A stretch of DNA of 64,000 nucleotides from the NCBI GenBank assembly GCA_951213105.1, contig OX578146.1, forward strand, positions 110,316,695-110,380,694, given 5' to 3'. The notes beneath the pieces were generated by a model. That model searched no databases and was not told the DNA's origin. It saw nothing but the letters and a program-made list of their open reading frames with translations. Shown here one piece after another: positions 1 through 12,025 of this stretch. Every line of letters starts with the position of its first letter. The stretch's first letter is position 1. The stretch is from Amaurobius ferox (lineage: Eukaryota; Arthropoda; Arachnida; Araneae; Amaurobiidae). The translations under genes were made by a program, and so were the position numbers.

Positions 1-540
1 CCCGATTTATTTTCATTGCATTAAAGTGATAGAAATATGTGTATAGCGTAGGGTAGCAGTAGAATGAGACCAGTTTCGCAGCTATTGTATCTCATCAGAA
101 TTTTAAAAAGAAGTATAACATTTGAAGCAAAATAATTTATATTTTTAAATATTAGTTCCATTACGAAAAATAGTCAAACGATATGCATAATGGATTTTAG
201 AATATTTTTTAAATATAATATTTGTAAACAATCATTGCTGCAATATTTACATTTGATGTATGGTTTATGGCTACTGCAAATTAAACATATTTAAATAAGT
301 TACTAAAATGTATTCTATATATTCCAATCAAATTATAAGAAGTTTGCGGTATTTATTATTGAAATTTATAGTTATTTTTAAATTACCGCAATTATTTACT
401 TCGAGTAGATTCTTCAATACAGGGACCGTTTCCATATTGAATTTATATCTACCAGTTCTTTAAATTTAGATCTCTTAAGACTTAGATGTTACCATCTTAA
501 ATACCTTATTTTTTTAATCTGGAGCAAAATTAATTATTAT
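1..540. other. AT-rich sequence, no feature seen
   Basis: This stretch is AT-rich with no convincing open frame, RNA gene or repeat structure. It leads into the ~155-bp satellite that becomes recognisable at about 540-560. Confidence 0.5.
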
Positions 541-1634
541 ATTTTACTCCAAATGGATTTTCTAATTTTTATAATAACTTTTAAAGGGGGGGGGGCTACA
601 TATTTAGGATGATCAGGATATAGAATACATCATTTTATATATATATATAGATAGCTTTTATTATGATCTCAGTGAAATAAAACGAATTTTTCAGAAACTG
701 AAGAAAAAAATAATTTGTTTCCTAATTTACAAACTATTTATTCAAATTAGGGGTCGTATCCATACTTATTTTAATATGATCAGGAAATGGAAGGCCCTGT
801 CATAAATACAATTTGTATTAATCTGAGTGAAAGAAAGCCCATTACTTTGTTTTACTGGAAAAATAATCATTTTTATTTTATATATTATATATATAAATGA
901 GAGGGTTCCTCTCCATATTTATTTTACATTACGAAACAGAAGGCACCACTTTAAATATATTTTGTTTTAATCTCAGTGATCAATGCAAAAATTATTGCGA
1001 GAGTCACCACAAAATGATCCCATTGTATTTTGCATATTATATATTTAAATCAGAGGGGGGTCTTCGCCATATTTATTTTAAGACAATTTTCACGAAATAG
1101 AAGATATAATTTAAAACTGGTTTTGTTCTTATCCCAGTCATACAAAACGTGTTCCTCTTTTACTGGTAGAATAATTTTTATTTCTAATTTGCATGTTATA
1201 TATTTGAATTAGAGAAGGGGATTTCTCCATATCTATTATAATACTATCATGAAATAGAAGACATCGCTTTATATATATGTTCTGTTTTAATCTCAATAAA
1301 TCAAAACTTATTATCTTTTAATACTGTTAAAATAAGTCCTTTCTAATTAGTATATTATATTTTTATATAAGAGAAGTGGGGTTTTTCACCATATTTATAT
1401 TAATATTATTACGAAACAGAAGACACCACGTTTAATCTTTTTTTGTTTTAACTTCAGTAAATCAAAACGTATTCCTCTTTTCACCGTTAAAAAAAATCGA
1501 ATAAGTATATTTTATATTTAAATAAGAGGGATCTTCTCCATATTTATTTTATGATTATCTTGAAACAGAAAGCATCGTTTAAAATTTTTGGTTTGATCTC
1601 AGTAAAGTAAAATGCATTGCCTGTTTTACAATTT

Positions 1635-2408
1635 AAAAAAATCTGATGTTGGCAGCACATGACTTTCCTTATAGAATGCAATGAATTTACTACATTTACA
1701 GCAAAAAATAGGTTATTCTTATAGTAGATACTTGTATTCTTTCCAATATATTGAATTTTCGTTAATTTGTAGTCATTTTCATCGATTTGCTGTCATTTTT
1801 ATCCATTCGGCGAGATTTTCATTAATTTGGCAACATTTAAAAAATCGCCAAGTTGGCGACATTCGCCAAATTCGTCGTCAAAATCTCGCCAAGCGTTATG
1901 GACGGAGAAATAAGTTATTCTTATAGCAGATAAATGACTATTGGCGTTCAAATACAAATGTATTACTCAAAGTATCTTTTCTTATGAATGGAACGAGCTA
2001 GATCTACGAGAATGATGTCACCAAATGTATCGCATGATATTACATATGAAAAGTGAACATGTTTCTCAACAATTAATATATTTTTTTTAATTTATGGAAT
2101 TTTTTTTTATAAAATTATTTGAAAAATGTGCGATATCTCGAGAATGGTTCATGCAAGCGTTCTAAAGTTTATGTTAATCGTTTTTTAAGGAGAAATTACA
2201 TAAGAAATGTCTATTTGCGTAACTTTATTATAGGTTTTGATTTTTTGATGATTTTTTTTAAATTTCACTCGAAAATTTAGGGAGGTTTTGAACATTCGAT
2301 TGCGTTTAAAAACAATAGGCTTCCAGTATTCACGGATTGTGATTTTTGTACCAAATTTCATTCGAATCGTTCAATTCGTTCGTGAGATATCATCTCCACA
2401 GACTCACT

Positions 2409-2445
<37 letters not shown>

Positions 2446-2848
2446 CACTTCAAAAATGTTCTATTCGTAATCAGGGGTGCTTGAAAAGCGCTCTCCCGTC
2501 GAAAACTCGAATTGGAATTTTCGACCCCCGGCACAATACTTTCCTTATAACAATAGGCTTAGAAAAAGTAGAATAGAGAGAAAACAATAGGCTTCCAGTA
2601 TTCACGGATTGTGATTTTTGTACCAAATTTCATTCGAATTGTTCTATTTATTCGTGAGATATCATCTCTACAGACTCACTGACACAGACACACACACACT
2701 TTCACACACACAGACATCACCTCAAAAATGCTTGATTCGTAATCAGGGATGCTTGAAACGTGCTCTCCCGTCGAAAACTCGAACTCGAATTCGAATTTTC
2801 GACCCCGTCACAATACTTTTCTTATACATTATGTATATAAGGAAAGTA
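1635..2848 (+). repeat. Interspersed repeat family A, copy 1
   Basis: It begins with 'aaaaatctgatgttggcagc' and 'ACTTTCCTTATA' and ends with 'cattatgtatataaggaaagt', so the termini carry a short inverted repeat ACTTTCCTTATA / TATAAGGAAAGT. The body holds several TTGGCGA/TCGCCAA words (about 1,808-1,895), a conserved ~500-bp middle, a CA microsatellite, and a 3' part with 'gaaaactcgaa' and 'ttttcgacccc'. It shares nearly its whole length with 25,219-26,182 (opposite strand) and 34,148-35,020 (same strand). Copy 1 alone has an internal direct duplication of its 3' part (about 2,310-2,580 and 2,582-2,830). No coding capacity is evident. A non-autonomous DNA transposon is possible but a clear target duplication was not found. 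Confidence 0.8.
2411..2444. repeat. (CA)n microsatellite
   Basis: An almost pure CA run inside family A copy 1. The other two copies also carry CA/TG runs at the same internal position, so the microsatellite belongs to the repeat family. Confidence 0.95.
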
Positions 2849-4760
2849 ATAATTCATTTTTAATTATCATATCGTATATTTGAATAAGAGAAGTGGAAGG
2901 AGGTTTTCTCCAGATTTATTTTTAAATGATCATGAAATAGAAAATACCGCTTTAGATAAGCTTTGTTTTAATCTCAATAAAGCAGTAAGTATTGCCGTCT
3001 TACCTCAAAAATTATTTTTACCTAATTAACATATGACAGAGAGGGAGAAGGGGTTATCTTCATATTTATTTTAAGATGATCACAAAGACACTTTATGAAG
3101 TGGTTTTTGTTTTAATGTCAGTAAACCAAAACGTATTGCTCTTTTTACCTCCAAAATAATTAATTTCTTATTTGCATATTATATATTTAAATGAAAGACA
3201 GCGGGTACTTATCCATATTTTTTTTTTGATGATCAGAAAATAGGAGACATGAATGTAAATATGTTTTGTTTTAATAACAATTAAGGAAAATACATTATCA
3301 TGTTTTACAACAGAAAATATTCCTTTCTAATTTCTATATTATGTATTGAAATGAGGTAGGGATTATCTCCATATTTATTTTAAGATGATCAGGATATTTA
3401 GACATTTTAAATATCACTTTTTTTAAATCTCGGTTAAGATAAGCATTAACCTGCTTTACTGCAGAAATAATTCCTTTATTATTTGCATACTATGTATGAG
3501 GGATTCCTTTATTATTTGCATACTATGTATGAGGGATTGTCTCTATTTATTTTAGGATAATCAGGAAATATATTTACATATGTTTTATTTTTATCTCAGT
3601 TAAGGAAAGTTAATTTCCTTTTTATATTACTAAGGTGATTATTTAGTGAATACTATATATATTCTTCATTTGAATACTATATATTCAAACGAAGGGGCTT
3701 CTCCATATTTATTTTTTGATCAGAATAGAAGATATATCTTTAAATATATATGACTTAAATTTCAGTCAAGAAAGACACATCGCCTAAAATAATCTCTTCC
3801 TAATTTGCATATTATAAATCTGAATGAGGGGGGGGGGGTCTTCTCCATATTTATGTGAAGATGATCACAAAATATACATAATGCCTTGTTTATTTTTACC
3901 GCGAAGATGATTTTCTTTCTAATTTGTATCTAATTTCACATTGGGGGGCTTTTATATTTTGTACATTTACTTTAAGATCAAGAAGTAAAAAACAAAATTT
4001 TAAATGGTTTTATATTGTTCGTTAACGCAAAGTGTACCTATTGCTTCCTTCCTTTATTTTAAAAATCGTTTTTTGTAATTTCTTTATTATTTATTTCAAA
4101 TAGGGTCGTCTCCATATTTAAGCAATCAGGAACTCATCACTTGTTGTATCTTTTCTTTTGTTTTAATCTTAGTAAAACAAAATTGATTCTGTTTTATGGC
4201 AAAAAAAAAAACTATTTTCTGATTTGCATATTATATATTCAAATGCGATTGGGGGTCATCTTCATGTTGATTTTAAGGTGATCAAGGCACAGACACCACT
4301 TTTACTATATCTTTTTTTTTTTATCTCTGGTTAGAAAAACAAATTTTTCAGTTTTACTGCATAAATGATTTCTTTATGATTCGCATATAATGCATTCAAA
4401 TGAGGGAGAGGTATCAGGAAATAAGTGACATCCTTTTAAATATGTTTTGTTTCAATTTCAGTTGAGCTAAATGCATTCCTTTTTCCCACTGCAAAGATAA
4501 TTATATTTTGATTTGTATACTATATATATTCAAATGAGGGAATGGAAGGGGCTCTTTCCCATATTTATCTTAAGATCAGAATAGAAGACATCTCTTTAAA
4601 TATATGTTGTTTTTATCTCACTTAAGAGCAAGACATCGCTTTTACTGATTATCTTTTCCAATTTGGATATTATATATATTTAAATAATGGGTCTTCTCAA
4701 TATTTATTTCAAGATGATCACGAACGAGATGTCACTTTAAATGTAAAGTGCTCAACTGAT

Positions 4761-6600
4761 CATTCATTATCGTCATCAGAATGGTGCAAAGAATGACGAA
4801 AAAGTACAAAAATTCTTAAACTAAAGATTAAAAAAAATTCTGGTAGAAACATTATAAGTCTGAGTCTATTAACTATTGAGGGCGTTTTTAGCCCCACCCA
4901 TCATTCTAAGCCCTCAGGAATAAGAATAAAACGACTACTGCCCTATACCGAACGTTATTTAAAAGAAAGAAGCGTTGCATAAAAGCCAAGTTGTTGCATA
5001 AAAAGCATGTCTTTCTTTTATGCAACACCCTGTTATAGGACTGAAGTCACTCCACTGTTAATTCAGAGCTCTCAGAACTTTATTAATCATGGGAGGGGCT
5101 AATCATAAAATAGAAGAAAGACATTATTATGCATATCTTTTTTAACGCTCAGCAAAGCAAAATCAATCTAAAATTTCGGCTAAAAATTTCATTTAAATCT
5201 TTGCTTAAATACATAATTATTGGCAATTACTATTGTTAAATTTTATTTTAATAATAAATTTAGTATTAAATATTATTGGTGGATAACTTTTATCATTAAA
5301 ATTTAGGAATTAGAAAATCTGTTTAAGAATTGATGGGACGGCCTATTTTCTGCTTTCTTCTTAAACTTTTAGGTACCCCACCGATGTGTTACAGAATATA
5401 GGAATTCTCTGTTTTATGGGTTAGTTTTGTCAGTGCTTTGATATGCAACTGACGTAATTCAAGCTTCTCTCTCTCCATTCCATGATATCTCTTATCCAGT
5501 GAAACGAATTTAAAAATATACGTTCATACATTTCCCAGCTTTCTTTATCTTCACTAACTGACTACATTTGAGTGTAATAAGTGTTTGGATCGAATAGAGA
5601 TTTTTTCAAATGCCATTTTGTCTCTTGCGCAATCGACAATTGCTTCCTGACCTTCGTCTTTTTTTTTTCTTTCCCTACAATTCGATCTAATCTTTCGAAT
5701 TCTTATTTTGAGAGAATGTGTTTCACGCTTCCTAGAAGAAGAATCAAATAACTACTTTCAGTTTGATGTCACATTCAGTTGACTAATTGCGGCATACTAA
5801 AACTGGTTAATGCAGTGCTAACAAACGACAAATGTATGCGTGTGGGTGGTGTGCGTAATGTTTTGCCTACTACAGCTCGAAAAATATTTATGGAATTTAT
5901 TTGAAATCTTACAAGAAGATAGTTTATTCTAAACTTTGGTGCTGATTAAATTTTAATGAAAATCAAAGTTATTAAAATGAATCATATTTTGAGGGATGCC
6001 CTCAGAAATTGAAAATATAAAATAAAATAATTTGTTTTATGTCAAGTACTATTTATATCATTTATAAAGGTTAAGATTATATTCCTTAAGTAACAGTCAT
6101 AAACTCTTAACTATTTTGATATAATTTCAATAAAAATCCTACTCAATCCGTAATTTGACTGTGCTTATCAAATTTCTATTAGAAATGAAAATTACACGTG
6201 CACTAGAATGAAAAAACTGTATTGTAACTGTATTGTAAGAGGAGAAACATCTATCAAATTTAATTAACTGTATTTTATGCAAAATTTTAAGTTTTCTAAT
6301 CCCATTTTTTCGTCTTTCGCTTTGGTGATCTTCATTTTCGCTACATAATCTCCTTCAGGGTCCCCATAAGGGAGATGGACACCATTCGAGTGGGGGAGTG
6401 CTCCAGAGGGAGCTCGGAACCTTAAAACTTTTATTTTGGAGGATAAGAAAACATGAAAATTCACAAAGAGGTGAAAATAAAATATGAAAGGGTCCGTGCT
6501 AAATATTTGTAAGGAGAGCTATGATTTGAATAGGTAACCATGTCCTCCTTTTGTATCTTGTAAAAGGACGATGACCACGATAGGAAAGCATCTGAGACCA
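4761..6600. other. AT-rich spacer with a small hairpin
   Basis: No gene was recognised. One compact hairpin lies at 4,993-5,026, where 'gttgcataaaa' faces 'ttttatgcaac', preceded by an extra direct copy of 'gttgcataaaag' at 4,974. The 66-codon minus-strand frame at 6,264-6,464 matches nothing recognised and has no supporting context. Confidence 0.5.
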
Positions 6601-6612
6601 TCAGACCTTGTT

Positions 6613-6670
6613 AGGTCTGAAGATAACTCAGATAGGTCTGAAGATTAACTCAGATAGGTCTGAAGATCTA
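6613..6670. repeat. Short direct repeats of 'aggtctgaagat'
   Basis: The word 'aggtctgaaga' occurs three times at about 23-24-bp spacing ('ttaggtctgaagataactca', 'ataggtctgaagattaactc', 'ataggtctgaagatctaata'). This small minisatellite lies just outside the retrotransposon. Confidence 0.85.
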
Positions 6671-6701
6671 ATATTTTTTCTCTATATGACCCAACAAAGT
6701 G

Positions 6702-6706
6702 TTACC
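6702..6706. repeat. Target site duplication TTACC (left copy)
   Basis: TTACC immediately precedes the TGTCC end of the LTR at 6,707. The same five bases follow the other LTR at 18,146-18,150. A 5-bp duplication is usual for Ty3/gypsy integrases. Confidence 0.9.
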
Positions 6707-7523
6707 TGTCCTAAGGTAACTTCCTTTTTAGGACACGCCCGGTAAGAGCGCGAAGAAGAAAAAGGCCGTGTGTATTTACAAACATTAATTTATTTACACT
6801 ATATAAAATATTTACAACAAAATTGATTCAAAATATTCAAAATGGAAAGTATACCCCTTTAAGATAATAAATAAACAATTACAAACGTATATGTAGTCTC
6901 ATAGACTAAAATGTGAAAGATGGTAATTAAAAATTACATTTAAACAATCCTATGCAATATTTTAAATATCCTTAAATCCGGAGAGAGAGAGAGAAAATAT
7001 GCAAATCAGGCATAGGCCCTTAAATGTGGAACTCACCGAGCATTCGCTGAATGAACAGCCTCTCATGGTTGAGGACAATGCTGCTGGAGTATCTGTTCTC
7101 ACTCACAACGCCAAAACTTCTCCCTGCTCCTCTTTCAAATTTCTCAAAAACTCTCTCTCTCCAAGAATTTAAAACACGCCCCTGAGGCGCATACAGACAT
7201 CCCATTGGATTCAGGGTCTTAACCCCTTGACCCCAAAGCACCGCCATTGGCTTTAGGCCTTCCAAAAACAAAAAGCCCCTTCTCAAGCCCCTGCGAAACT
7301 GATATTCCTTCGGCCACTAATTGAAAGTCGCCGAGGACCCTATGACCCTTCCGAAAAGGACGTTAAATCTTTCGGTACGAATCCGAGATCCAAAGCAACT
7401 TCGACATCCAGGTTTTCTATTTCGAGTGCAGATGGCCGAACGAAAAGGCAGACCCCCAAAATAAATAAGAAGACTCTAGGTCGCATTCCCGAAAATATTG
7501 GCTCATGGGTTTACCATGCGACA
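6707..7523 (-). repeat. 3' LTR of the Ty3/gypsy element
   Basis: This 817-bp copy begins TGTCC and ends GCGACA on the plus strand, giving the usual TG...CA ends. A minus-strand AATAAA (plus-strand tttatt at 6,789-6,794) lies ~80 nt before the end of the LTR and is a likely polyadenylation signal. A 'tatataaa/tttatata' motif is just beside it. The minus-strand 88-codon frame at 7,020-7,286 is inside the LTR and is not treated as a gene. Differences from the other LTR include small indels around 7,130-7,170. Confidence 0.95.
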
Positions 7524-7545
7524 ATATACCTCCATTTCCCCATTA
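7524..7545 (-). other. Polypurine tract
   Basis: On the minus strand the bases just upstream of the 3' LTR read 'aatggggaaatggagg' followed by 'tatat' and then the LTR. This is the expected position and composition of the plus-strand DNA primer. A second similar purine stretch lies at about 7,669-7,684. Confidence 0.8.
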
Positions 7546-8435
7546 AAAATTCCAAAATCCAAAAATTAAAATTTCAAAATTTCAAAAATTTAAAACTTTT
7601 TTTTTAAAAAATTTACCATCAAAAACATTAAGCAAATTACCAATGCAATACGCCTTTCCAAAAATTACCTTCATTTCCCCATTAACATCCAAAATCCAAA
7701 AATTTAAAAAATTTAAAATCAAAATACAAAAAATTTTACAATCAAAATCATAAAGAAAAATCAAAAATGTGCTGGAGCGTAATCTGCTTTCCTTCCAGCC
7801 ACACAGAAACCAACCTCTGAAAACAGAAGTTTCCTCCTGTATAATAAAACACATAAAAAAAAAACATCATATTGCACATAAAAGAAAAAAAAAACAATTG
7901 TCAATATAAACACAATACAATAAAATCAAAATATAAAACAAATTGGTGAATTCAGGACAACAAATCAGAAAGTCTGTTAATTGTGTTGCACTAGGCTGTA
8001 CAAAGTCACTCAAACTAAGTTACTTTTCTCACTGATAATGTTTTTTAGTTCTCCAAAAGTTTTTTTCAAATTGTCCACCAAAAGGCAAAAGCATTGGGAT
8101 CAGGCATCCCTGAAAATTTGTTGTGTATTTTGTTGGCCACTTCTTGTTACAAAAATTATCATACCTGCATATGTTCCTTGTTTATGATAAGTGATTATGG
8201 AATATTACCACTGTGTAGAAAGTTTATCACCAAAAGTTGTTGTTGATTGACAGCAATGATGAGGAGTGTCTATTCTGTGCACACCCCATAAACACATAGT
8301 AAAGTATTGAACACAATGTCCGATGTCTGCCCTTACGAAATCAAATTGACTGGCATCTGGAACCGTTTGCACTGTAAACAAATAAACACAAAGTTTGATG
8401 TGTGGCAGCAATAAAAATAACTGGAATCTGGACCC

Positions 8436-8620
8436 GTAGAAAACTGGAAAGTGGAAAACTGTAGAAAACTGAAAACGTAGGCAAATTTTCCCAGTATATA
8501 TAACTGGAATATGTAAAACTGTAGAAAACTGTCCTGTAGAAAACTGGAAACGTGTAAATGTATACATTGTAAAACAAGACAGTAGAAATCACGGAAACAG
8601 TAGAAAACAGACGGTAGAAA
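8436..8620. repeat. Degenerate 'gtagaaaactg' repeat in the element's 3' region
   Basis: The words 'gtagaaaactggaaa', 'gtagaaaactgaaaa', 'gtagaaaactgtcc', 'gtagaaatcacggaaac' and 'gtagaaaacag' recur at irregular spacing of ~20-40 bp. Overlapping open frames on the minus strand follow from this repeat, because its complement lacks stop codons in several frames. Confidence 0.75.
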
Positions 8621-8925
8621 TCCCAGGAACGTGTAATTGCCTGTTCTGTATACAAAGTCTGATACATGTAAATTGTTTATAACGAAAGGCATGTCTGTGG
8701 CTATAAATGTTTATACGCCTTGTACTTGGCATAAACTGAAAAAAAAAAAAAACTGATGCCAAATGCTCTATAATGGCAAAAATTGCTATCCATTGTGTAG
8801 CACATTTCTACATATTTTTGTGACCAATGTGCGTATTGTGACAGTTTTAACATCAGTACTGAAAAGAACGCAGTCACCCCGCACAGTTCAGGACACAGTT
8901 CTTTCGTGTGGTATCGTGCACTTTC

Positions 8926-8992
8926 TGCACCCCGTCCGTAGAGGAAAAAACAAACACCGGTGGAATCTTCTGCACCCCGTCCGTAGAGGAAA
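8926..8992. repeat. Two direct copies of a 24-bp GC-rich word
   Basis: The word 'ctgcaccccgtccgtagagg' followed by 'aaaa' occurs twice, ~43 bp apart, in otherwise AT-rich DNA. Its role is unknown. Confidence 0.85.
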
Positions 8993-11707
8993 ACCAACAC
9001 AGTAATTGACTGTGTGTTGATCTGTACGACATATTAAAATGCCGTAGGCAGTCATCCAAAATTGTTTATATAGTGTTGGCATGTGCCAACATCCGGTCAC
9101 CTGCTGACCCGAAATGAAAATTGTTGAAATTAACATATCATATAGCACCTTCCGTGCGCATCACCTTGGAGTTTTCGTGCTGTGCAAACTGCTTCAACAG
9201 TATTAATAATAATTTTTATACAAAATACAATATATATATATATAGACTGGCCTTAGTGACGGCAAAGTTACCACCAAGAGACCTAGCCAATATGCACTTT
9301 ATTCTTCTCTCCCTCCGAGAACAAAACATTTTAAAACAAAATGCAAAATTTCTAAATGCATGAACATGAACGTAAAAATGTATAAAATTTTACTCTCTTA
9401 GCTATAAAAACTTTACTTCTTTACATATAAAAAAACTCTACTCCTTTACATAGAAAAACTTTACTGCCAAAGGCAACTTTGCGTTAAATAACATGTTTCA
9501 TATACCATGAAATTCAAAAATTAAAAACCATAAAATATCACACAAAATTTTCATAGTTAAATTACATGATCTAAACTAAAAATTTTCTATTCAAAGAAAA
9601 AAAAACAAAATCATCCAACACATTAAAATATCTCATTAATTGCAAGTTACAGAAAATTATACATTCCCTGCCAAAAAAAAAGAATGTTTCCAACCCATTC
9701 GAAAATTTTTCATTTAGCTATGTCTAACCCGTCGCTTAAAACTTGACTTTATCTCAAAATGACAGTGTCTTACTGCATAAAAAAAAACTCTTTTTTTTTT
9801 TCTTCAATTTATTCTCTAGTCTGTATGAACAAAAAAACCAAAATATCTCCCAAACGTGTACCTTTCAGAAAAAAAAAAACCACACCTCGCAAAATTTTGC
9901 CTGATAAAATGAAAATCCTTTTCTTACTTTCGAAAGGAAAAATTTACCCTAAGTGCTAATATTTTGTTTCACTAAGCAAAATCATCTTATTCACTCATTT
10001 CCTCACTTCCTTTATTTTCTTTACAAAAAGGGTTTTATCACACTTTTTATTAATACTTTCACCACTTTATGCATTAAGCCTTATTTTCCTCAAATAAACA
10101 CTAGCCTCACATTAAAATATAAATTTTCCCCCTTTTTTTTTTATAAAATGAAATACCATTCACCTTCATTTTTATATCTTATCCAAATTATATATCATGA
10201 ACATACCACTATCTCACCTTTCTTTCCTAAACTACCCATAGAAACTAAAAAAAATCTCCATGCGTTCAGAAAATATGCTGGAAACTGTCACTTACAGTAC
10301 TACGTGTAACGATTTAAGAAAATTACTGTATACAAAAATTGATTCCCTTTTGAGCCTAACAATCTAACAAACCTATCAATTTTCTATTCCGAATAATTTA
10401 TTAAATTATGTGTGTTTTAACAAAAGTAAAATATAAGTGAATGTAGGAAAGTACCCTTTATAGACGATAAAAATATTGAATAAAAAAGTTAAGAGATACA
10501 AAAAAAAAATGAAATACTTTTTGCTTATTTATTTAAAATAAATCCTTTCAACGTTATGTGTCATCAGGAGATGAAAAAAACCCTTTGTTGATCACCCAAA
10601 CAGTTTGATTCAATCCCCAAAATATAGAAATATACACTCTAAATCCCAAACATCACACAATTCTGCCCGCAGAAAAATATGTGCCTAAGGTCAAATTATA
10701 TATCCTATCAACAATTGTTAAAAGGCCTATTTATTTATTTATTTGTTTATTAAACTTAAAAATTTACTCTTTGTTGTTTGTACTTTGTCTGTTATCTTTG
10801 TCACTTTATTAGAATTCCCTTGTAAACGAAAGTTTCCTTAGTAATCAAAATTTTGTTTCCATTTCTGTTACCACTTGAATTAATATAATATCTATTTATT
10901 TTCATTATTTATTATTATTATTATTATTACCTTTTTTCGAAAAACAATATACTTATTACTTTATGTATTTTAATTCCCAATAACCTAACTAACTCCAGCT
11001 GCAAAAATGCCTTCGCATTTCTATTACCCACTGGTAACTCTATCCAAACGAAACGGAAATCTCTCTACTGAAAATGTGTCATCCCCCTCTTTGAAATTTA
11101 TGTTCTCCTCCGCTAACTATGTCCAAGCTCCCGTAAAATATATCTGCTGAAACCACTCCTTTTTTCTTTGTAACCATTCTGCGGGTCTTGTGTTTTGTCT
11201 GTGAAAATGACCCTCCTTTGAAAACATCTGTGTTGTGTGAACAAGAAACTTTTGGAAATCCTTGTGTTTGCCATTTCGCACTGACTGTATAAGCGCGGGG
11301 GGTGGGGGGGGTTCGCTCGCTAGTGTTGTGCGAACATGAAACTGAGGCCTGTACTAAAACTTTGGAGAACCCCGTTGTTTGCCATAAAAAAGAACCGTCA
11401 AAGTTAAGAGAAAATTCTGTTGCATTTAAAAAAAAAATTATCTAACCTACTCACATTCTATATTTTATTTTCAGAACCATTTGTAAAATTGTTGTAAACT
11501 CGTACTCATAACATATAAAAGGTTTATTATAATCTCACATTACTTCTAATTTCAGCAAAAATTTTGTTCTAAAACTAAAAATCACTCAAATGTGTATTAA
11601 TTAAATAATCTTCGCGACCAAAATTATAAAATGTCAAAAATGAAAATTTGTCCCAAAAATATTATACCAAAAATTTTAACTGAATACGACAAAACCACCC
11701 AAAATAT

Positions 11708-12025
11708 TTAGAATTCAGAGTAATTTACCCTAGGAGTTTGTCTAAAAGAATAATTTTTATTAGTGCGAGAAAAAGACACTTGTTGGTGTGTATCGGTCGG
11801 AGTAGGTAATAAGGGCGATTTCGAACCAGATGTATGTGTGTGTGTGTCCGCTGTATCTGAGATGCTAGTGGGTGTATTTACATTTGAGGGTAAATGTTTG
11901 TCTGTCTCTTGGTCCCAAAGAAAAAAAAGGAGTTTCGGATTCTCCGCTCGTCTCTTGTTTTTTTTAAAGCAACGGAATACTCTGTGATTCCTCAGTTGTC
12001 TGCTGATTATTTTCGCTCTCATCAA
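11708..12025 (-). CDS. Short frame overlapping the pol 3' end (doubtful)
   Basis: A 105-codon frame starts inside the last ~60 bases of pol in another reading frame and runs past the pol stop. The product is polar, with His-Thr repeats ('THTHT') coded by a CA-rich run, and resembles no family I know. Its position matches that of a small extra ORF or a former extension of pol lost by frameshift, but it may equally be a chance frame over simple sequence. Confidence 0.2.
   Translation of the reverse strand: MMRAKIISRQLRNHRVFRCFKKNKRRAENPKLLFFLWDQETDKHLPSNVNTPTSISDTADTHTHTSGSKSPLLPTPTDTHQQVSFSRTNKNYSFRQTPRVNYSEF

Larger units (their letters stand above)
541..4760. repeat. AT-rich ~155-bp satellite array, interrupted once
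   Basis: A degenerate monomer recurs. It has a core resembling 'ctccatatttatttta', then 'gatcacgaaatagaagacac', then 'gttttaatctcagtaaa', then a T-rich stretch ending in 'tttgcatattatatattt'. The 'catatttatt' landmark falls near 915, 1070, 1227, 1388, 1540, 2910, 3060, 3213, 3369, 3695, 3845, 4093, 4560 and 4697, a spacing of roughly 150-160 bp. The small ORFs at 897-1212 are frames through this repeat and not genes. The array is split at about 1,635-2,848 by an unrelated interspersed repeat. No centromere or other function is implied by the sequence itself. Confidence 0.85.
7546..11963. other. 4.4-kb post-pol region of the retrotransposon, no long ORF
   Basis: This lies between the pol stop codon and the polypurine tract, where some gypsy elements carry env or a long 3' UTR. 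It is A/T-rich with homopolymer runs. Only short frames are present, for example overlapping minus-strand frames of ~108-120 codons at 8,205-8,692 that follow a 'gtagaaaactg' repeat and are probably not real. Internal repeats include 'gtagaaaactg(g)aaa' words at ~8,436-8,620 and a direct repeat of 'ctgcaccccgtccgtagagg' at ~8,926 and ~8,969. It may be a decayed env, a nested insertion or captured DNA. No envelope-like frame was recognised. Confidence 0.6.

Noticed and set aside
897..1212. Two overlapping open frames
   Set aside because: They lie in tandem AT-rich satellite monomers and share the repeat's sequence.
7020..7286. Minus-strand 88-codon frame with a matching start at 17,908
   Set aside because: It is inside both LTR copies, and small indels change its length between copies. 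No evidence of a protein.
8205..8692. Three overlapping minus-strand frames of 108-120 codons
   Set aside because: Several frames are open at once because of the 'gtagaaaactg' repeat. No env-like signal peptide, cysteine pattern or membrane anchor was recognised.
9953..10309. 118-codon plus-strand frame
   Set aside because: Low-complexity Phe/Tyr/Lys-rich translation of T-rich DNA, antisense to the retrotransposon.
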